DNA of 64,000 bases from Pontiellaceae bacterium B12227 (lineage in GTDB: Bacteria > Verrucomicrobiota > Kiritimatiellia > Kiritimatiellales > Pontiellaceae): the NCBI GenBank assembly GCA_029432775.1, contig JAROAZ010000013.1, positions 1 through 64,000 of the forward strand, in the 5' to 3' direction. This document shows, piece after piece, positions 35,517 through 44,234 of this stretch (positions are counted from its first letter, which is position 1; each line of letters begins with the position of its first letter). Under the pieces are notes generated by a model that saw only the letters and a list, made by a program, of their open reading frames with translations, did not search any database and was not told where the DNA came from. The position numbers were made by a program, and so were the translations under genes.

Positions 35517-37766
35517 TTATTTCTCCTTTGGCCAGACGTTCAATTTGATACGGCCCGTCTCGGACGTCTGGATCGGGCCGACGGTCGGCGACTTTGTTTT
35601 GCGTGAGTTGCCCCAGTAGTCGGTGTTTACGATGAGGTCTGCTTCATCATAGTTTTTATAGGGAAGTTTGGATATGGCCGTTTTGCCCAAATCAGCCGTA
35701 GTAATCATCCCGGTTTTTAAACCTTTTACTTTCGGAAAAACTATTTCGACAAACACCTCATTGCCATCTCGTACGACCTTAATCTGAGGGTCAAAGTCTG
35801 TCTTTACGGTGCCGTCCTTTTCCGGATCAAGCGGCGTGGCTTTATTCAAAAACAGGTTGGCTGCGGTGAATAGCGGCAGTTTGCCTTTTTTATAATTAAC
35901 AAGGGCTTCGGGGCTCGCAAAGATATTGTTGAAAAAGCGGTTGTCTCCACCATAGCCCCGCTCCAGTCCGGCAATCTCCACTGAGTGCGCTGGGTGGTAG
36001 GGGGTTTGGCGCCCCTGCGGTGAGACCCAGATTTTACCGGAAATCAGGTTATGAATGAAAGCACTGCCCTGCGACCAGTCGTTCACGCTGACGGTGGAAA
36101 GGAACAGATTGTTGTCGATCACGCAGGGCCCATGATTAACCTCAAGAAATAGGTCTTCGCTCCAGTTGCCATGGAAGAGGTTTTGACTGACGCGGGTGCC
36201 CTGTGTCATCCAGTCCAGCCACATGCCGCGGTTGCAGTCGTAGATATGATTGTTTGCGATGAGCGTGTCGATCGGCGCATGGAATTTGATGCCGGCCATT
36301 TCGGCTCCGCTGAAGAGTCCTCTTCGATGAATCTGGTAGACCTCGTTACCCGTAATCTGGCTGAAGGCGGCACCCATGCTACCAACGATACCGGCCTGCT
36401 CGCAATAGGAGACGGTGTTATTGCGCACGATGTGCCTGCCAATGTTTGCTTTGGACCAGCCTTTGGTATGGGCTCGTTTAATGGTGCCGACATATCCTTC
36501 GGCCGACATGGCTTTATTATCCATCTCATCTCCATATTTACCCAGCGTGATGCCGGTACAGGACGAGTAGCGGATCGTGTTGTTTTCAATAATCCAGCCT
36601 TTGCTCCAATGGGTGCCGACCAGTCCAACCTGCTCCGCGGTCGGCGGCGCCCAGTTGGGGCTGGCGTGTTCCATCGTGAATCCGGAAACCGTGATATAAT
36701 TAATTCCTGTTTCACGCGGATAAAAAATGGTTTCGCGGGCATTGATCTCCACGAGCTCTTCATTTGGATTCACGTCCTTAAACTGCGCCCAGATGACCAC
36801 TTCTTTGTCATTGGATTCAGGCTTAGGTTTATCTTTAAAAACCAGGCAGAGCGTATGAATCCCACTGGTTTCTTTGATGTCGGCTGTGCATTCTTTCCAG
36901 CCGGCCCAGCGGGCTCCGGTAAAGTCAACCTGACCGACACCGAGGAGGTCGCCTGTAGGTCCGTCGAGTCGGATTTCTATTCGTCCGCCAAAGGATTCGG
37001 TCATGCTGGTAAAGGTGATTTGAGAGGTCTTTTCTCCGAAGTTCACCCCTTCATACTTCAGCCAATGACCTGCCTGGGCAGCTTTGATATAGTCATCCCC
37101 GTCATGCTTTGCGGTATAGGCGCCTTTGCGGTCGATAAAATCCACCGCGTTAAGCGTTGCCGCATTTTGCCCATTCAATTGCAGTTTCAGCAGGTCGACC
37201 GAGGGACCATAACGATCGGTTGGGTGCCGGTTGTCGTTGGTAAACCATAAGGCGGTCTCACCGGCTGGTTTCATGACCTCATTCAGGGATGCGGCCTCGG
37301 TCAGCCAATGGCCATTGAGATACACCTGACCCACATGATTCAATCGACCCACATGACGATACCAGTCGCCATACACCTGCGTGCGGAATGGATTGAACGT
37401 TCCAAAGAAGGCTTCCGGATCTTCGATGACGAGTTTCCAAACATCGCCCTTCACATGCGTCCAGCCTTTAGCGATTTCAGATCCTTTGATGACTACCTTT
37501 TCTCCTTCGGCGGCGCGATAGACGATACGCTGCTTATCAGACAGACCTCCTCGGGCAGGATTGATTTCCTCTCGATACACGCCTTCATGAACCGTAATCA
37601 CATCTCCGGGCTGAGCAGCTTCGGCTCTTTTGGAGATAGTTTTGAAGGGATCGCTCAATGACCCGGCATTAGCATCATTACCGTTTGCGGAGACATGATA
37701 TTCCACAGCGATGCACTCCAATGCGATTATTGAAATTAGTAATCCGATTAGCGATTTAATTTTCAT
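35517..37766 (-). CDS. secreted right-handed beta-helix protein, tandem paralogue
   Basis: A 749-residue exported protein that aligns over its full length with the neighbour at 33180. Shared blocks include the entry [22 protein letters not shown], the asparagine-turn region [19 protein letters not shown], the line [17 protein letters not shown], and the ending with NTDYWGN. The CBM6-like insert ([20 protein letters not shown]) is also kept, so the insertion happened before duplication. The two proteins differ most in the loops near residues 195-225 and 600-700, which could change binding. By fold it may cleave or bind a polysaccharide; there is no direct evidence for lyase or hydrolase chemistry. 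The ribosome site is weak, and the gene may depend on an upstream promoter in the 108-bp gap before 37875. Confidence 0.75.
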   Translation of the reverse strand: MKIKSLIGLLISIIALECIAVEYHVSANGNDANAGSLSDPFKTISKRAEAAQPGDVITVHEGVYREEINPARGGLSDKQRIVYRAAEGEKVVIKGSEIAKGWTHVKGDVWKLVIEDPEAFFGTFNPFRTQVYGDWYRHVGRLNHVGQVYLNGHWLTEAASLNEVMKPAGETALWFTNDNRHPTDRYGPSVDLLKLQLNGQNAATLNAVDFIDRKGAYTAKHDGDDYIKAAQAGHWLKYEGVNFGEKTSQITFTSMTESFGGRIEIRLDGPTGDLLGVGQVDFTGARWAGWKECTADIKETSGIHTLCLVFKDKPKPESNDKEVVIWAQFKDVNPNEELVEINARETIFYPRETGINYITVSGFTMEHASPNWAPPTAEQVGLVGTHWSKGWIIENNTIRYSSCTGITLGKYGDEMDNKAMSAEGYVGTIKRAHTKGWSKANIGRHIVRNNTVSYCEQAGIVGSMGAAFSQITGNEVYQIHRRGLFSGAEMAGIKFHAPIDTLIANNHIYDCNRGMWLDWMTQGTRVSQNLFHGNWSEDLFLEVNHGPCVIDNNLFLSTVSVNDWSQGSAFIHNLISGKIWVSPQGRQTPYHPAHSVEIAGLERGYGGDNRFFNNIFASPEALVNYKKGKLPLFTAANLFLNKATPLDPEKDGTVKTDFDPQIKVVRDGNEVFVEIVFPKVKGLKTGMITTADLGKTAISKLPYKNYDEADLIVNTDYWGNSRKTKSPTVGPIQTSETGRIKLNVWPKEK

Positions 37767-37874
37767 AAGACAAATTCCAGAAGCTCATCATTGTTGAGTG
37801 CCATATACATGAAACGATTGTTTTATGGGATGTACCAGTCTGTAAGTATAAACAGCCCCACTCTGTATTACTAA

Positions 37875-39188
37875 TTAGCCATTCAGATAATCTCGCCGTG
37901 AGCCGGTTATCCAGTCCGAATCGCACGATTTATCACTGAACTGCAGCTTCTTCGGATCCCAGTGGATTGGCTGCTGGTGATGATAGGACAAGTTCATCAG
38001 ATGGCAGCAGATGGCTGAGCGGCTTCCGGATTCGACAGGAACCATCGGCTGTGTACCACGCACAATGGCATCCAGGAAGTTCTGCGTATGGCCGCCTTTT
38101 TTCTGTTGCGGAAACCGGACCTTCGCGTCCTTCAGGTATTCACGTTCCGTTAATACGACGGCGCGCGCGAGTGATCCGTCCTCCGGCACCAGGAACTTCT
38201 GGATGATCCTTCCATCGAGCTCAAACTGGAACTGGCCACGACTGGCCTGAATCCGGCCGTTTTCACAAATAAAGTCTACCATGAATCCTTTTTCACGCGT
38301 TACTTCGATGCCGCCGTCATAGACCAGTTTTGCTCCATACTCATTTCCGCCACCTTCCGGCGGCAATGCTTTGATCGGCCCCGACTGATCCATGCCCAGT
38401 GCCATCTGGATAATGTCGAGGTGGTGTGCTCCCATGTCGCAAATCCCACCACCGCCATATTCAATGGTTTGGCGCCAGCCCATCGGGAAAAAGTCGTGCA
38501 CGCCACGTGGACTGAGCTTTGATGTATAATGGTTCAGTGGTGCCGGTCCGCACCACCTATTCCAGTCCAATCCCGGCTCCATTTCTTCCTGTGGCAGATC
38601 AAACGGACGACCCGGTCCCCAGAAGTCGGACTTAACTTCGAGCACTTTGCCGGCCACCCCGTTGCGCACCAATTCGGCCGCCACGCGGAATTCTTTCATG
38701 CCGCGCTGCTGCGATCCGGTCTGCAGAACAATACCGGCCTTCTGCACCTCGTCCATCACCCGGATCGATTCGTCGATGTCGTGGGTCAGTGGCTTTTCAC
38801 AATAGATATGTTTTCCGGCGCGCGCGGCATCGATCGTAATCTGCGCATGCCAATGATCGGGCGTAGCGATGCAGACCGCATCGATGTCGTCGCGTGCCAG
38901 CAGATCGCGATAGTCGTTGTAGGCTGCGCACTCCTTGTTTTCATAGTATTCATTCACGCGCGCCTGTTCCGATTCACGGCGGGTTTGATCCACATCGCAA
39001 ACCGCAACCAGTTTTGCGCGGGCCATCAAGCCGTTCACATGCCAATACATCATGCGTCCCATGCCGATGCAGCCGATACGCAGCTCCTCTGCCGCCGTTG
39101 CTGCGGGTGCACCAATACTGAACACGGGCAGGCTCGCGCTCGCCGCTCCGGAAACTTTAAGAAAACTGCGTTTATTCAATTTTTTCAT
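37875..39188 (-). CDS. Gfo/Idh/MocA family oxidoreductase with Tat-like signal
   Basis: Sugar dehydrogenase-family protein of 437 residues. The N terminus KKLNKRSFLKVSGAASASLPV is Tat-like but has Lys-Arg in place of the twin arginines, so export is likely but less certain. The Rossmann motif LRIGCIGMGRMMYWHVNG, then IATPDHWHAQI, the family motif GKHIYCEKPLTHD, and the C-terminal FFPMGWRQTIEYGGGGICDMGAHHLDIIQ identify the exported branch found in PVC bacteria. It differs clearly from the paralogue at 15507. It stands next to a URO-D-like gene, also minus strand. It probably oxidises or epimerises a sugar released by the surrounding hydrolases; the substrate is unknown. No dispersed palindrome. 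Confidence 0.88.
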   Translation of the reverse strand: MKKLNKRSFLKVSGAASASLPVFSIGAPAATAAEELRIGCIGMGRMMYWHVNGLMARAKLVAVCDVDQTRRESEQARVNEYYENKECAAYNDYRDLLARDDIDAVCIATPDHWHAQITIDAARAGKHIYCEKPLTHDIDESIRVMDEVQKAGIVLQTGSQQRGMKEFRVAAELVRNGVAGKVLEVKSDFWGPGRPFDLPQEEMEPGLDWNRWCGPAPLNHYTSKLSPRGVHDFFPMGWRQTIEYGGGGICDMGAHHLDIIQMALGMDQSGPIKALPPEGGGNEYGAKLVYDGGIEVTREKGFMVDFICENGRIQASRGQFQFELDGRIIQKFLVPEDGSLARAVVLTEREYLKDAKVRFPQQKKGGHTQNFLDAIVRGTQPMVPVESGSRSAICCHLMNLSYHHQQPIHWDPKKLQFSDKSCDSDWITGSRRDYLNG

Positions 39189-39247
39189 AGTGTTAAAGTT
39201 CTCACAATTGTCGTTATTTTGAAGTCAAAAAGGGTATTAATTCGAAT

Positions 39248-40303
39248 TTAAAGTTCTCGGGCTTCATAAAGCGCGAGGATGTTTTCGAGCGGCACATCGC
39301 CTTCAAAGTCCTGGCTCGGCCCGAGGATGTATCCGCCGTCTTTATTCAGCGTTTCAATAAAGTGTTTGGCTTCGGCTTTTACCTCTTCGGGTTTCCCGTG
39401 CGGCAGCAGATCCTGCGTGTCGATCCCGCCGTGGAAGCAGAGCTTGTCGCCGAAATCGGCCTTCAGGCCTTCCGGTTCCATACCGGCCACCTTCTGGATT
39501 GGGTCGAGGCCGTCGACGTTACAGTCGATCAGGTTTCCAATGATTGGACGAACCGCGCCGCAGGAGTGCTGCAGGTAGTAAGCGCCATGCTGGTGGGCAA
39601 GATCGGCCAGACGCCTTGTGTTTTCTGCAAAAAACTGTTTCCACATATCGTTGCTGAAGAGCATGCCGTTCTGGGTTCCGTAGTCGTCGCAGACACAGAG
39701 TATATCGATGCGGCCCTGTGCGACTTCAAACATGCGGCCGTAATATTCGAGCTCAAACTCCACCATCTTATCAAACAGATGCTGCGCATATTCCGGCTCG
39801 CACGCCATATCGATATAGAGCTTTTCGGCATCAACGAGATTGGTCACAAACTGGTACACACCCGGCCAGCCGATACGCAGCGCGCGGTTTTCATGCTTTT
39901 CGCATTCCCGGGCGGCGGCTTCATAGTCGAAATGGTCCGGATTAGGCCAGGTCCATGCATCGAGCTCTTCAATCGTTTCAGTTTCGTTCAGCGGATAGTA
40001 GGTGGTATGGGCGTTATATTCGGCGCCGTTCCAGTGGTTGATATATTTGTAGCCGAATTCGTGGGTAAATTCTTCATGCCCGTCCGCAGTCTTTCCTACG
40101 GGCAGTTCCGGTCCAATGTATGGAATCCAGATGTTCCATACGTCGATGTCGAGTTTGTCGTGTACAGCGTCATAGGAATTGACGCCGAAATGTTTCATTA
40201 GTTTTTCATAGGCCACATCGACACCCTTCAGGAAGCAAGGTACCCGGTCGGGCGTCTTGTGTTCGAATGCTGCGCGAATACGCTCTTTGGATGTCATGCT
40301 CAT
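39248..40303 (-). CDS. uroporphyrinogen decarboxylase (URO-D) family protein
   Basis: Cytoplasmic TIM-barrel protein of about 351 residues in the URO-D/MtaA/CmuA superfamily. The ATG at 40303 follows GGGGG; a second ATG at 40297 is possible. The start MTSKERIRAAFEHKTPDRVPC is typical of the non-haem branch common in PVC and Lentisphaerae genomes. The C-terminal YLQHSCGAVRPIIGNLIDC holds the His-x-Cys segment that binds metal in methyltransferase members, and LCFHGGIDTQDLLPHG follows. It is therefore more likely a corrinoid-methyltransferase-like or unknown enzyme than a haem biosynthesis enzyme. The divergent AraC regulator at 40417 may control it. A one-mismatch dispersed palindrome overlaps PIIGNLI. 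Confidence 0.85.
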   Translation of the reverse strand: MSMTSKERIRAAFEHKTPDRVPCFLKGVDVAYEKLMKHFGVNSYDAVHDKLDIDVWNIWIPYIGPELPVGKTADGHEEFTHEFGYKYINHWNGAEYNAHTTYYPLNETETIEELDAWTWPNPDHFDYEAAARECEKHENRALRIGWPGVYQFVTNLVDAEKLYIDMACEPEYAQHLFDKMVEFELEYYGRMFEVAQGRIDILCVCDDYGTQNGMLFSNDMWKQFFAENTRRLADLAHQHGAYYLQHSCGAVRPIIGNLIDCNVDGLDPIQKVAGMEPEGLKADFGDKLCFHGGIDTQDLLPHGKPEEVKAEAKHFIETLNKDGGYILGPSQDFEGDVPLENILALYEAREL

Positions 40304-40416
40304 CAAGCCCCCATCATCTTGTGGTAATAAATATGATTAATAAAATAGGTATACACCCGTAGTTTACGAATAATAAGTTGATTACAAAACTTTAGGTGGT
40401 ATTTATCTTAACTAAT

Positions 40417-41187
40417 ATGGAAAATTTATTCTGGCAAATCAATCTGACTGAAAAGCCGGCCTGTCATTACATTGGACAGGCGGTTTCCGAAGAGCATAAC
40501 AACGAGACATACTGCCTACCCAACCTGTGGTGTATTCACCTCTATGATTTTGAGGGAACACTGACGATGAAAGAGGGATGCCTGGACGTGCATCCGGGCG
40601 ACATCGGTTTTATTCCGCCCGGCAAAACGGTGTCCTATGCGGTTTACGGAACCGGCGTCCATATTGCCTGTCACTTTTTGATGGACCGACAGGATGAATC
40701 GTCGCAGACCCTTCCGGCCCTGATACCCACCGGAGCGCTCTATCCGGAATTTTCCGCGGCCTTCCATCAGGTACTTCACCTGCACACCAGCCATCCCCTG
40801 GCCGCAGACGTGAAGTTGTGGAGTATGCTGCTGGATGCCGAACAGATGTGGCAGAAGGCCCGCAATCGTGAAAACGCAATTCATCCCGCGCTGGAACGCT
40901 GCATTCAGCATATTGAACTCAATATAAGCAACAGGCTTCGCGTGTCGGAACTGGTGGAGATTTCCAAAGTATCGCCCCCCTATCTCGTTCGGCTCTTCAA
41001 AGACCACTTGGACTGCACGGTTACCGAATATATCCAGCAGCGGCGAATGGCCAAAGCGCAGCATCTTTTAACCGAGACCGACCAGCCCGTTAAGTCCGTT
41101 GCCATCGACTGCGGCTTCACGGACCTTCAGTATTTCAACAAATGCATCCGCAAAACGTTCGGCATCCCTCCCCGCGCATTCAGATAG
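40417..41187 (+). CDS. AraC-family transcriptional regulator
   Basis: One-component regulator of about 256 residues. The open frame begins with GTG at 40396; the ATG at 40417 (MENLFWQINL) is preferred, although neither has a strong ribosome site. The N-terminal half is a cupin-like sensing domain: WCIHLYDFEGTLTM, VHPGDIGFIPPG and HIACHFLMD. The C-terminal pair of helix-turn-helix motifs runs from about residue 165: RLRVSELVEISKVSPPYLVRL, then PVKSVAIDCGFTDLQYFNKCI ending in the family signature FGIPPRAFR. It is divergent from the URO-D-like and oxidoreductase genes and convergent with a sulfatase, so these minus-strand genes are likely targets. The ligand is probably a sugar. Confidence 0.93.
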   Translation: MENLFWQINLTEKPACHYIGQAVSEEHNNETYCLPNLWCIHLYDFEGTLTMKEGCLDVHPGDIGFIPPGKTVSYAVYGTGVHIACHFLMDRQDESSQTLPALIPTGALYPEFSAAFHQVLHLHTSHPLAADVKLWSMLLDAEQMWQKARNRENAIHPALERCIQHIELNISNRLRVSELVEISKVSPPYLVRLFKDHLDCTVTEYIQQRRMAKAQHLLTETDQPVKSVAIDCGFTDLQYFNKCIRKTFGIPPRAFR

Positions 41188-41200
41188 TACCATAATCAGA

Positions 41201-41221
41201 ATGAGCGCCCCGCTTGCTCAT
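41201..41221. terminator. weak hairpin between convergent AraC and sulfatase genes
   Basis: ATGAGC (41201-41206) pairs with GCTCAT (41216-41221) across a 9-base loop in the short gap after the AraC stop and before the sulfatase stop at 41242. No T-run follows. It is the only structured candidate for ending transcription here. Confidence 0.3.
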
Positions 41222-41241
41222 CAAAGGCCAAAACACTCGCT

Positions 41242-42777
41242 CTACTTTCCAACCGGAACGCTGCGCGGTTCCGACTTATACCTTTCCAATACCGTTTTCA
41301 TTCGTTCCACTCGCTCAGGATGCTCGGCATAAACATTCTTTTTCTGTTCCGGATCCACAGACAGGTTATAAAGCTCGCCCGGTTGATCGTGCGCAACATA
41401 ACCGCGTGCTGCGGCATACCACTCCGGTTCGTTATCGCGATCGCTTCCATTGGGCGCATCAATAAAGACCCAGTCGCCCATGCGAATTGCAAACTCCCCC
41501 TTCAAACTGTGATGCACGGTTCCATTGCGCAGCGGCTCCCTGACTTCCAATCCCTGGAAAACCGGTAACAGGCTCACGCCGTCTTCCGCCATGCCTTCCA
41601 AACATTGGAAACCGGCCATCTCTGCGAAAGTCGGCATAAAGTCGGTCAGACAGACCGTTTCTCCCGAAACACTTCCCGCTTTAATTCCGGCCGGCCACGA
41701 CACAAAAGTCGGAACATGATGCCCTCCTTCCCACAGATCACGTTTCACACCGCGGAAGTCCCCGCTCGAGCTGTGGCCTGTATTGCGAAACTGATCATAG
41801 CCATGATTTTCAACCCCGTTGTCGGAAGAGAAAACGACCAGCGTATTTTCATAAAGCCCGTTATCCTTCAGGGCCTGCATAATCTGCCCGACATGATGAT
41901 CGATCTGCATGCAGAAATCGCCATACGAACCGATGCCGCTTTTGCCCTGCCATCCCGCTGTCGGCACCACCGGGTTATGCGGACCGGTGATCGGGAAATA
42001 GACAAAGAAGGGCGTCTCCTTCTTCTGGCGGCCGATATAATCGATCAGCTTATCGGTGAGCTCCGGCAACACGTTGACCGCTTCAAAATCCTTGTGTGCC
42101 GGTCCCGGCCGATGGAAGGCCTTAATTGTGGTCGGCTTACCCACAAAGCGGTCATTTTCGATGTAGACGTAGGGCGGCATATCCAGCGATCCATTGATGC
42201 CGAAAAAATAGTCAAAGCCATTGCTGACCGGGGAACGCTTAATTAGCCCAGACCAATCCACATTGGTTTTCATTTCGCCATCATCGACCACCTTCTTACC
42301 GTCTTTGTAGGTAATCGTGCCCCCGCCCACCTGCTTCGCCTTCTTCCCATCCGTCGTCGGCAGATCCATCCCCATATGCCACTTGCCGATGCAGGCGGTG
42401 TTGTAGCCCTGTGCCTTCAGCACCGAAGCCATCGTCTCGCGCCCTTCTTCGATGAGTGCCCCGCTGTACCCGCCGAGCACCCCGCGTTTCAAATTCGAGC
42501 GCCAGCAGTAACGACCGGTCAGAATGGAATAGCGGCTGGGCGTGCAGACACCCGACGACGTATGCGCATCGGTCAGCATCAACCCGCTCGCCGCCATCGC
42601 ATCCAGATGCGGCGTCTTAAATTTAGCTTCCGGGTTCAGGCACGACACGTCGCCATAGCCCATATCATCCGCCAGAATAAACAGAATGTTGGGTCTGGCC
42701 GCTTCAGGTTTTTGATTTCCTAGGGCTGATTGCAGCGAGAGCATAATCAGCAAACTAAGTATAAGTGGTCTATTCAT
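41242..42777 (-). CDS. secreted arylsulfatase-A-like sulfatase (CTPSR)
   Basis: Sulfatase of 511 residues with a signal peptide (LILSLLIMLSLQSALG). Metal motif PNILFILADDMGYGDVSCLN, formylglycine Cys78 in CTPSR, GKWHMGMDLP, FSSDNGVENHG and FFVYFPITGPHNPVVP place it with the arylsulfatase A/GalNAc-6-sulfatase branch. It is a clear relative of the protein at 9264: both have TSSGVCTP and GRYxWRxxLKxGVL-like segments. Two dispersed palindromes lie only 51 bp apart (41544 and 41595) and encode FQGLE and FQCLE in a variable loop, which looks like local insertion or duplication. It ends an operon-like minus-strand run behind a propeller glycosidase and two fucosidases. Confidence 0.93.
   Translation of the reverse strand: MNRPLILSLLIMLSLQSALGNQKPEAARPNILFILADDMGYGDVSCLNPEAKFKTPHLDAMAASGLMLTDAHTSSGVCTPSRYSILTGRYCWRSNLKRGVLGGYSGALIEEGRETMASVLKAQGYNTACIGKWHMGMDLPTTDGKKAKQVGGGTITYKDGKKVVDDGEMKTNVDWSGLIKRSPVSNGFDYFFGINGSLDMPPYVYIENDRFVGKPTTIKAFHRPGPAHKDFEAVNVLPELTDKLIDYIGRQKKETPFFVYFPITGPHNPVVPTAGWQGKSGIGSYGDFCMQIDHHVGQIMQALKDNGLYENTLVVFSSDNGVENHGYDQFRNTGHSSSGDFRGVKRDLWEGGHHVPTFVSWPAGIKAGSVSGETVCLTDFMPTFAEMAGFQCLEGMAEDGVSLLPVFQGLEVREPLRNGTVHHSLKGEFAIRMGDWVFIDAPNGSDRDNEPEWYAAARGYVAHDQPGELYNLSVDPEQKKNVYAEHPERVERMKTVLERYKSEPRSVPVGK
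41544..41560. repeat. dispersed palindrome, coding copy
   Basis: CTTCCAATCCCTGGAAA in the sulfatase at 41242; reads FQGLE. A second copy lies 51 bp away. Confidence 0.9.
41595..41611. repeat. dispersed palindrome, coding copy
   Basis: CTTCCAAACATTGGAAA in the sulfatase at 41242; reads FQCLE, 51 bp from the copy at 41544. Confidence 0.9.
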
Positions 42778-42797
42778 AATTTATCGCCGGACACATA

Positions 42798-44171
42798 TTA
42801 TTTGAGTTTATTCTGACTCCGGTTACCCTCATTCAACTTTGCGTATCCGAACAGCAGCTCCCCCGACTTCGTCAGCCCCAAACATTTAGCGGCAAAGTTA
42901 TCGGCCGTAATTCCATTGCCCTTGCCGGAAAAGGTAACGACCAGATCTTCGCCATCTTTCTCCGTTTTCAATACCTGGCACCCACGCCCGAAGTTCACCT
43001 CTTCAGGGGCACCGAAAATCAGCGATTCAACAGCCACATCTTCCAGAGGTTGGAAACCTTCTTCTGCCAGGATCTTTATCCGAAGAACATCTGTAGTCGG
43101 CCGAACGGGATCATTGTTCAAGAGTTCAATACGGCGTGGCACGACCAGAGGGATCACCACATTTTTGGAGCTATGGTTGTCGTTTGCCCGATCCTCATCT
43201 TTCACCACATCAATCACCGCAAAATTCATATGGGTCGCGCGCCCGTATTCATCCTGCCGAACTTTAGGCCGCTCAAACTTGTACCACTGTTCCTGCGAGC
43301 CGCCTTCGTGTTTCATGATCCCGGGCGTATAGGCGTAGCCTGGATCCCATTTCCAGCGAATGCCATCGGGAGAACGCATGTAGAGCGCGTAACGGCGCTT
43401 CCAGTCATTGACAACCAGGTGGTACTGCACTTCGTCTTTCCAGATCACCGGATCTTCAAAGTTGTTCGGGATTGCGGGGTAGACGCTGCGGTCGGTCACT
43501 TGTCGGAAATGTTCGTCGCCCTGATCGCTAATGAATATGTAGCCGTTTTTATTCATCACAATCATAGACCCATCCGCACGCGGAACATAGGTACGGTTGG
43601 TGGTGTTCAACTTTTCTTTCTTCCAGTCGAACGAGGCTTTAATTTTGGTCCAGGGTCCGTTCAATGTTGGTGCGGTGTATGCTTTTTCGCCCATCACACC
43701 AATCGTAAACGAGCCGTCTTTCCGCCGATAGATTTCCGGGTTATGTCCCGGCCCAATGACCTCAATCACTTCATACGGCCCCAGCGGATCTTTGCAGACC
43801 GCATGCACCACTTCAGAACTCCACCAGGTATGATGCCCGGACGCTTTTCCGCTGCCCTTGATGTTATCTTCCGGCCAGCGGCAGATAAACAAGTGGTTTT
43901 TCCCGTCATCGCCAATGAGTATATTTCCGCCCCAATAGGAATAATCGGCATCTTCAATCCCGTTATTCACTGCACGCGGAATCACATTGGCTGCACCCCA
44001 GACATCCGCGCGCAGTTCACCCTGAACCGGTACAGGAAGGAAACGGTCAATGAACGCACCACCATGGACCAGTCCCTCCGGAACCTTATACTGAGAAGGA
44101 ACAGGTTCTGCCTGAAGAGATACAGGCAGGAGAGCCCAAACAGCCCATCGGACGATTCTCATTGTTTTCAT
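42798..44171 (-). CDS. secreted five-bladed beta-propeller glycosidase-like protein
   Basis: A 457-residue exported protein and the shortest of three related propeller proteins. The ATG at 44171 begins a signal peptide (MRIVRWAVWALLPVSLQA follows two codons later); the open frame extends to 44198. Family blocks: ADVWGAANVIPRA, NGIEDADYSYWGG, DGKNHLFICRWPED, GPGHNPEIYRRKDG and FEDPVIWKDEVQYHLVVNDW. Asp and Glu in the EDADYSY and EDPVIW segments are candidate catalytic residues by analogy with GH43/GH117-type folds. It lacks the FnIII and jelly-roll modules of the 12398 relative. FQPLED near residue 375 is encoded by a dispersed palindrome. It sits 20 bp upstream of the sulfatase start at 42777, so the two are probably co-transcribed. 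Confidence 0.72.
   Translation of the reverse strand: MKTMRIVRWAVWALLPVSLQAEPVPSQYKVPEGLVHGGAFIDRFLPVPVQGELRADVWGAANVIPRAVNNGIEDADYSYWGGNILIGDDGKNHLFICRWPEDNIKGSGKASGHHTWWSSEVVHAVCKDPLGPYEVIEVIGPGHNPEIYRRKDGSFTIGVMGEKAYTAPTLNGPWTKIKASFDWKKEKLNTTNRTYVPRADGSMIVMNKNGYIFISDQGDEHFRQVTDRSVYPAIPNNFEDPVIWKDEVQYHLVVNDWKRRYALYMRSPDGIRWKWDPGYAYTPGIMKHEGGSQEQWYKFERPKVRQDEYGRATHMNFAVIDVVKDEDRANDNHSSKNVVIPLVVPRRIELLNNDPVRPTTDVLRIKILAEEGFQPLEDVAVESLIFGAPEEVNFGRGCQVLKTEKDGEDLVVTFSGKGNGITADNFAAKCLGLTKSGELLFGYAKLNEGNRSQNKLK
43040..43056. repeat. dispersed palindrome, coding copy
   Basis: CTTCCAGAGGTTGGAAA in the propeller gene at 42798; reads FQPLE. Confidence 0.85.
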
Positions 44172-44234
44172 CGCTCTACTCACACTCATTAACTCCATAA
44201 CAACACCGATTTAAAAATATAATGTGCCTACCTT

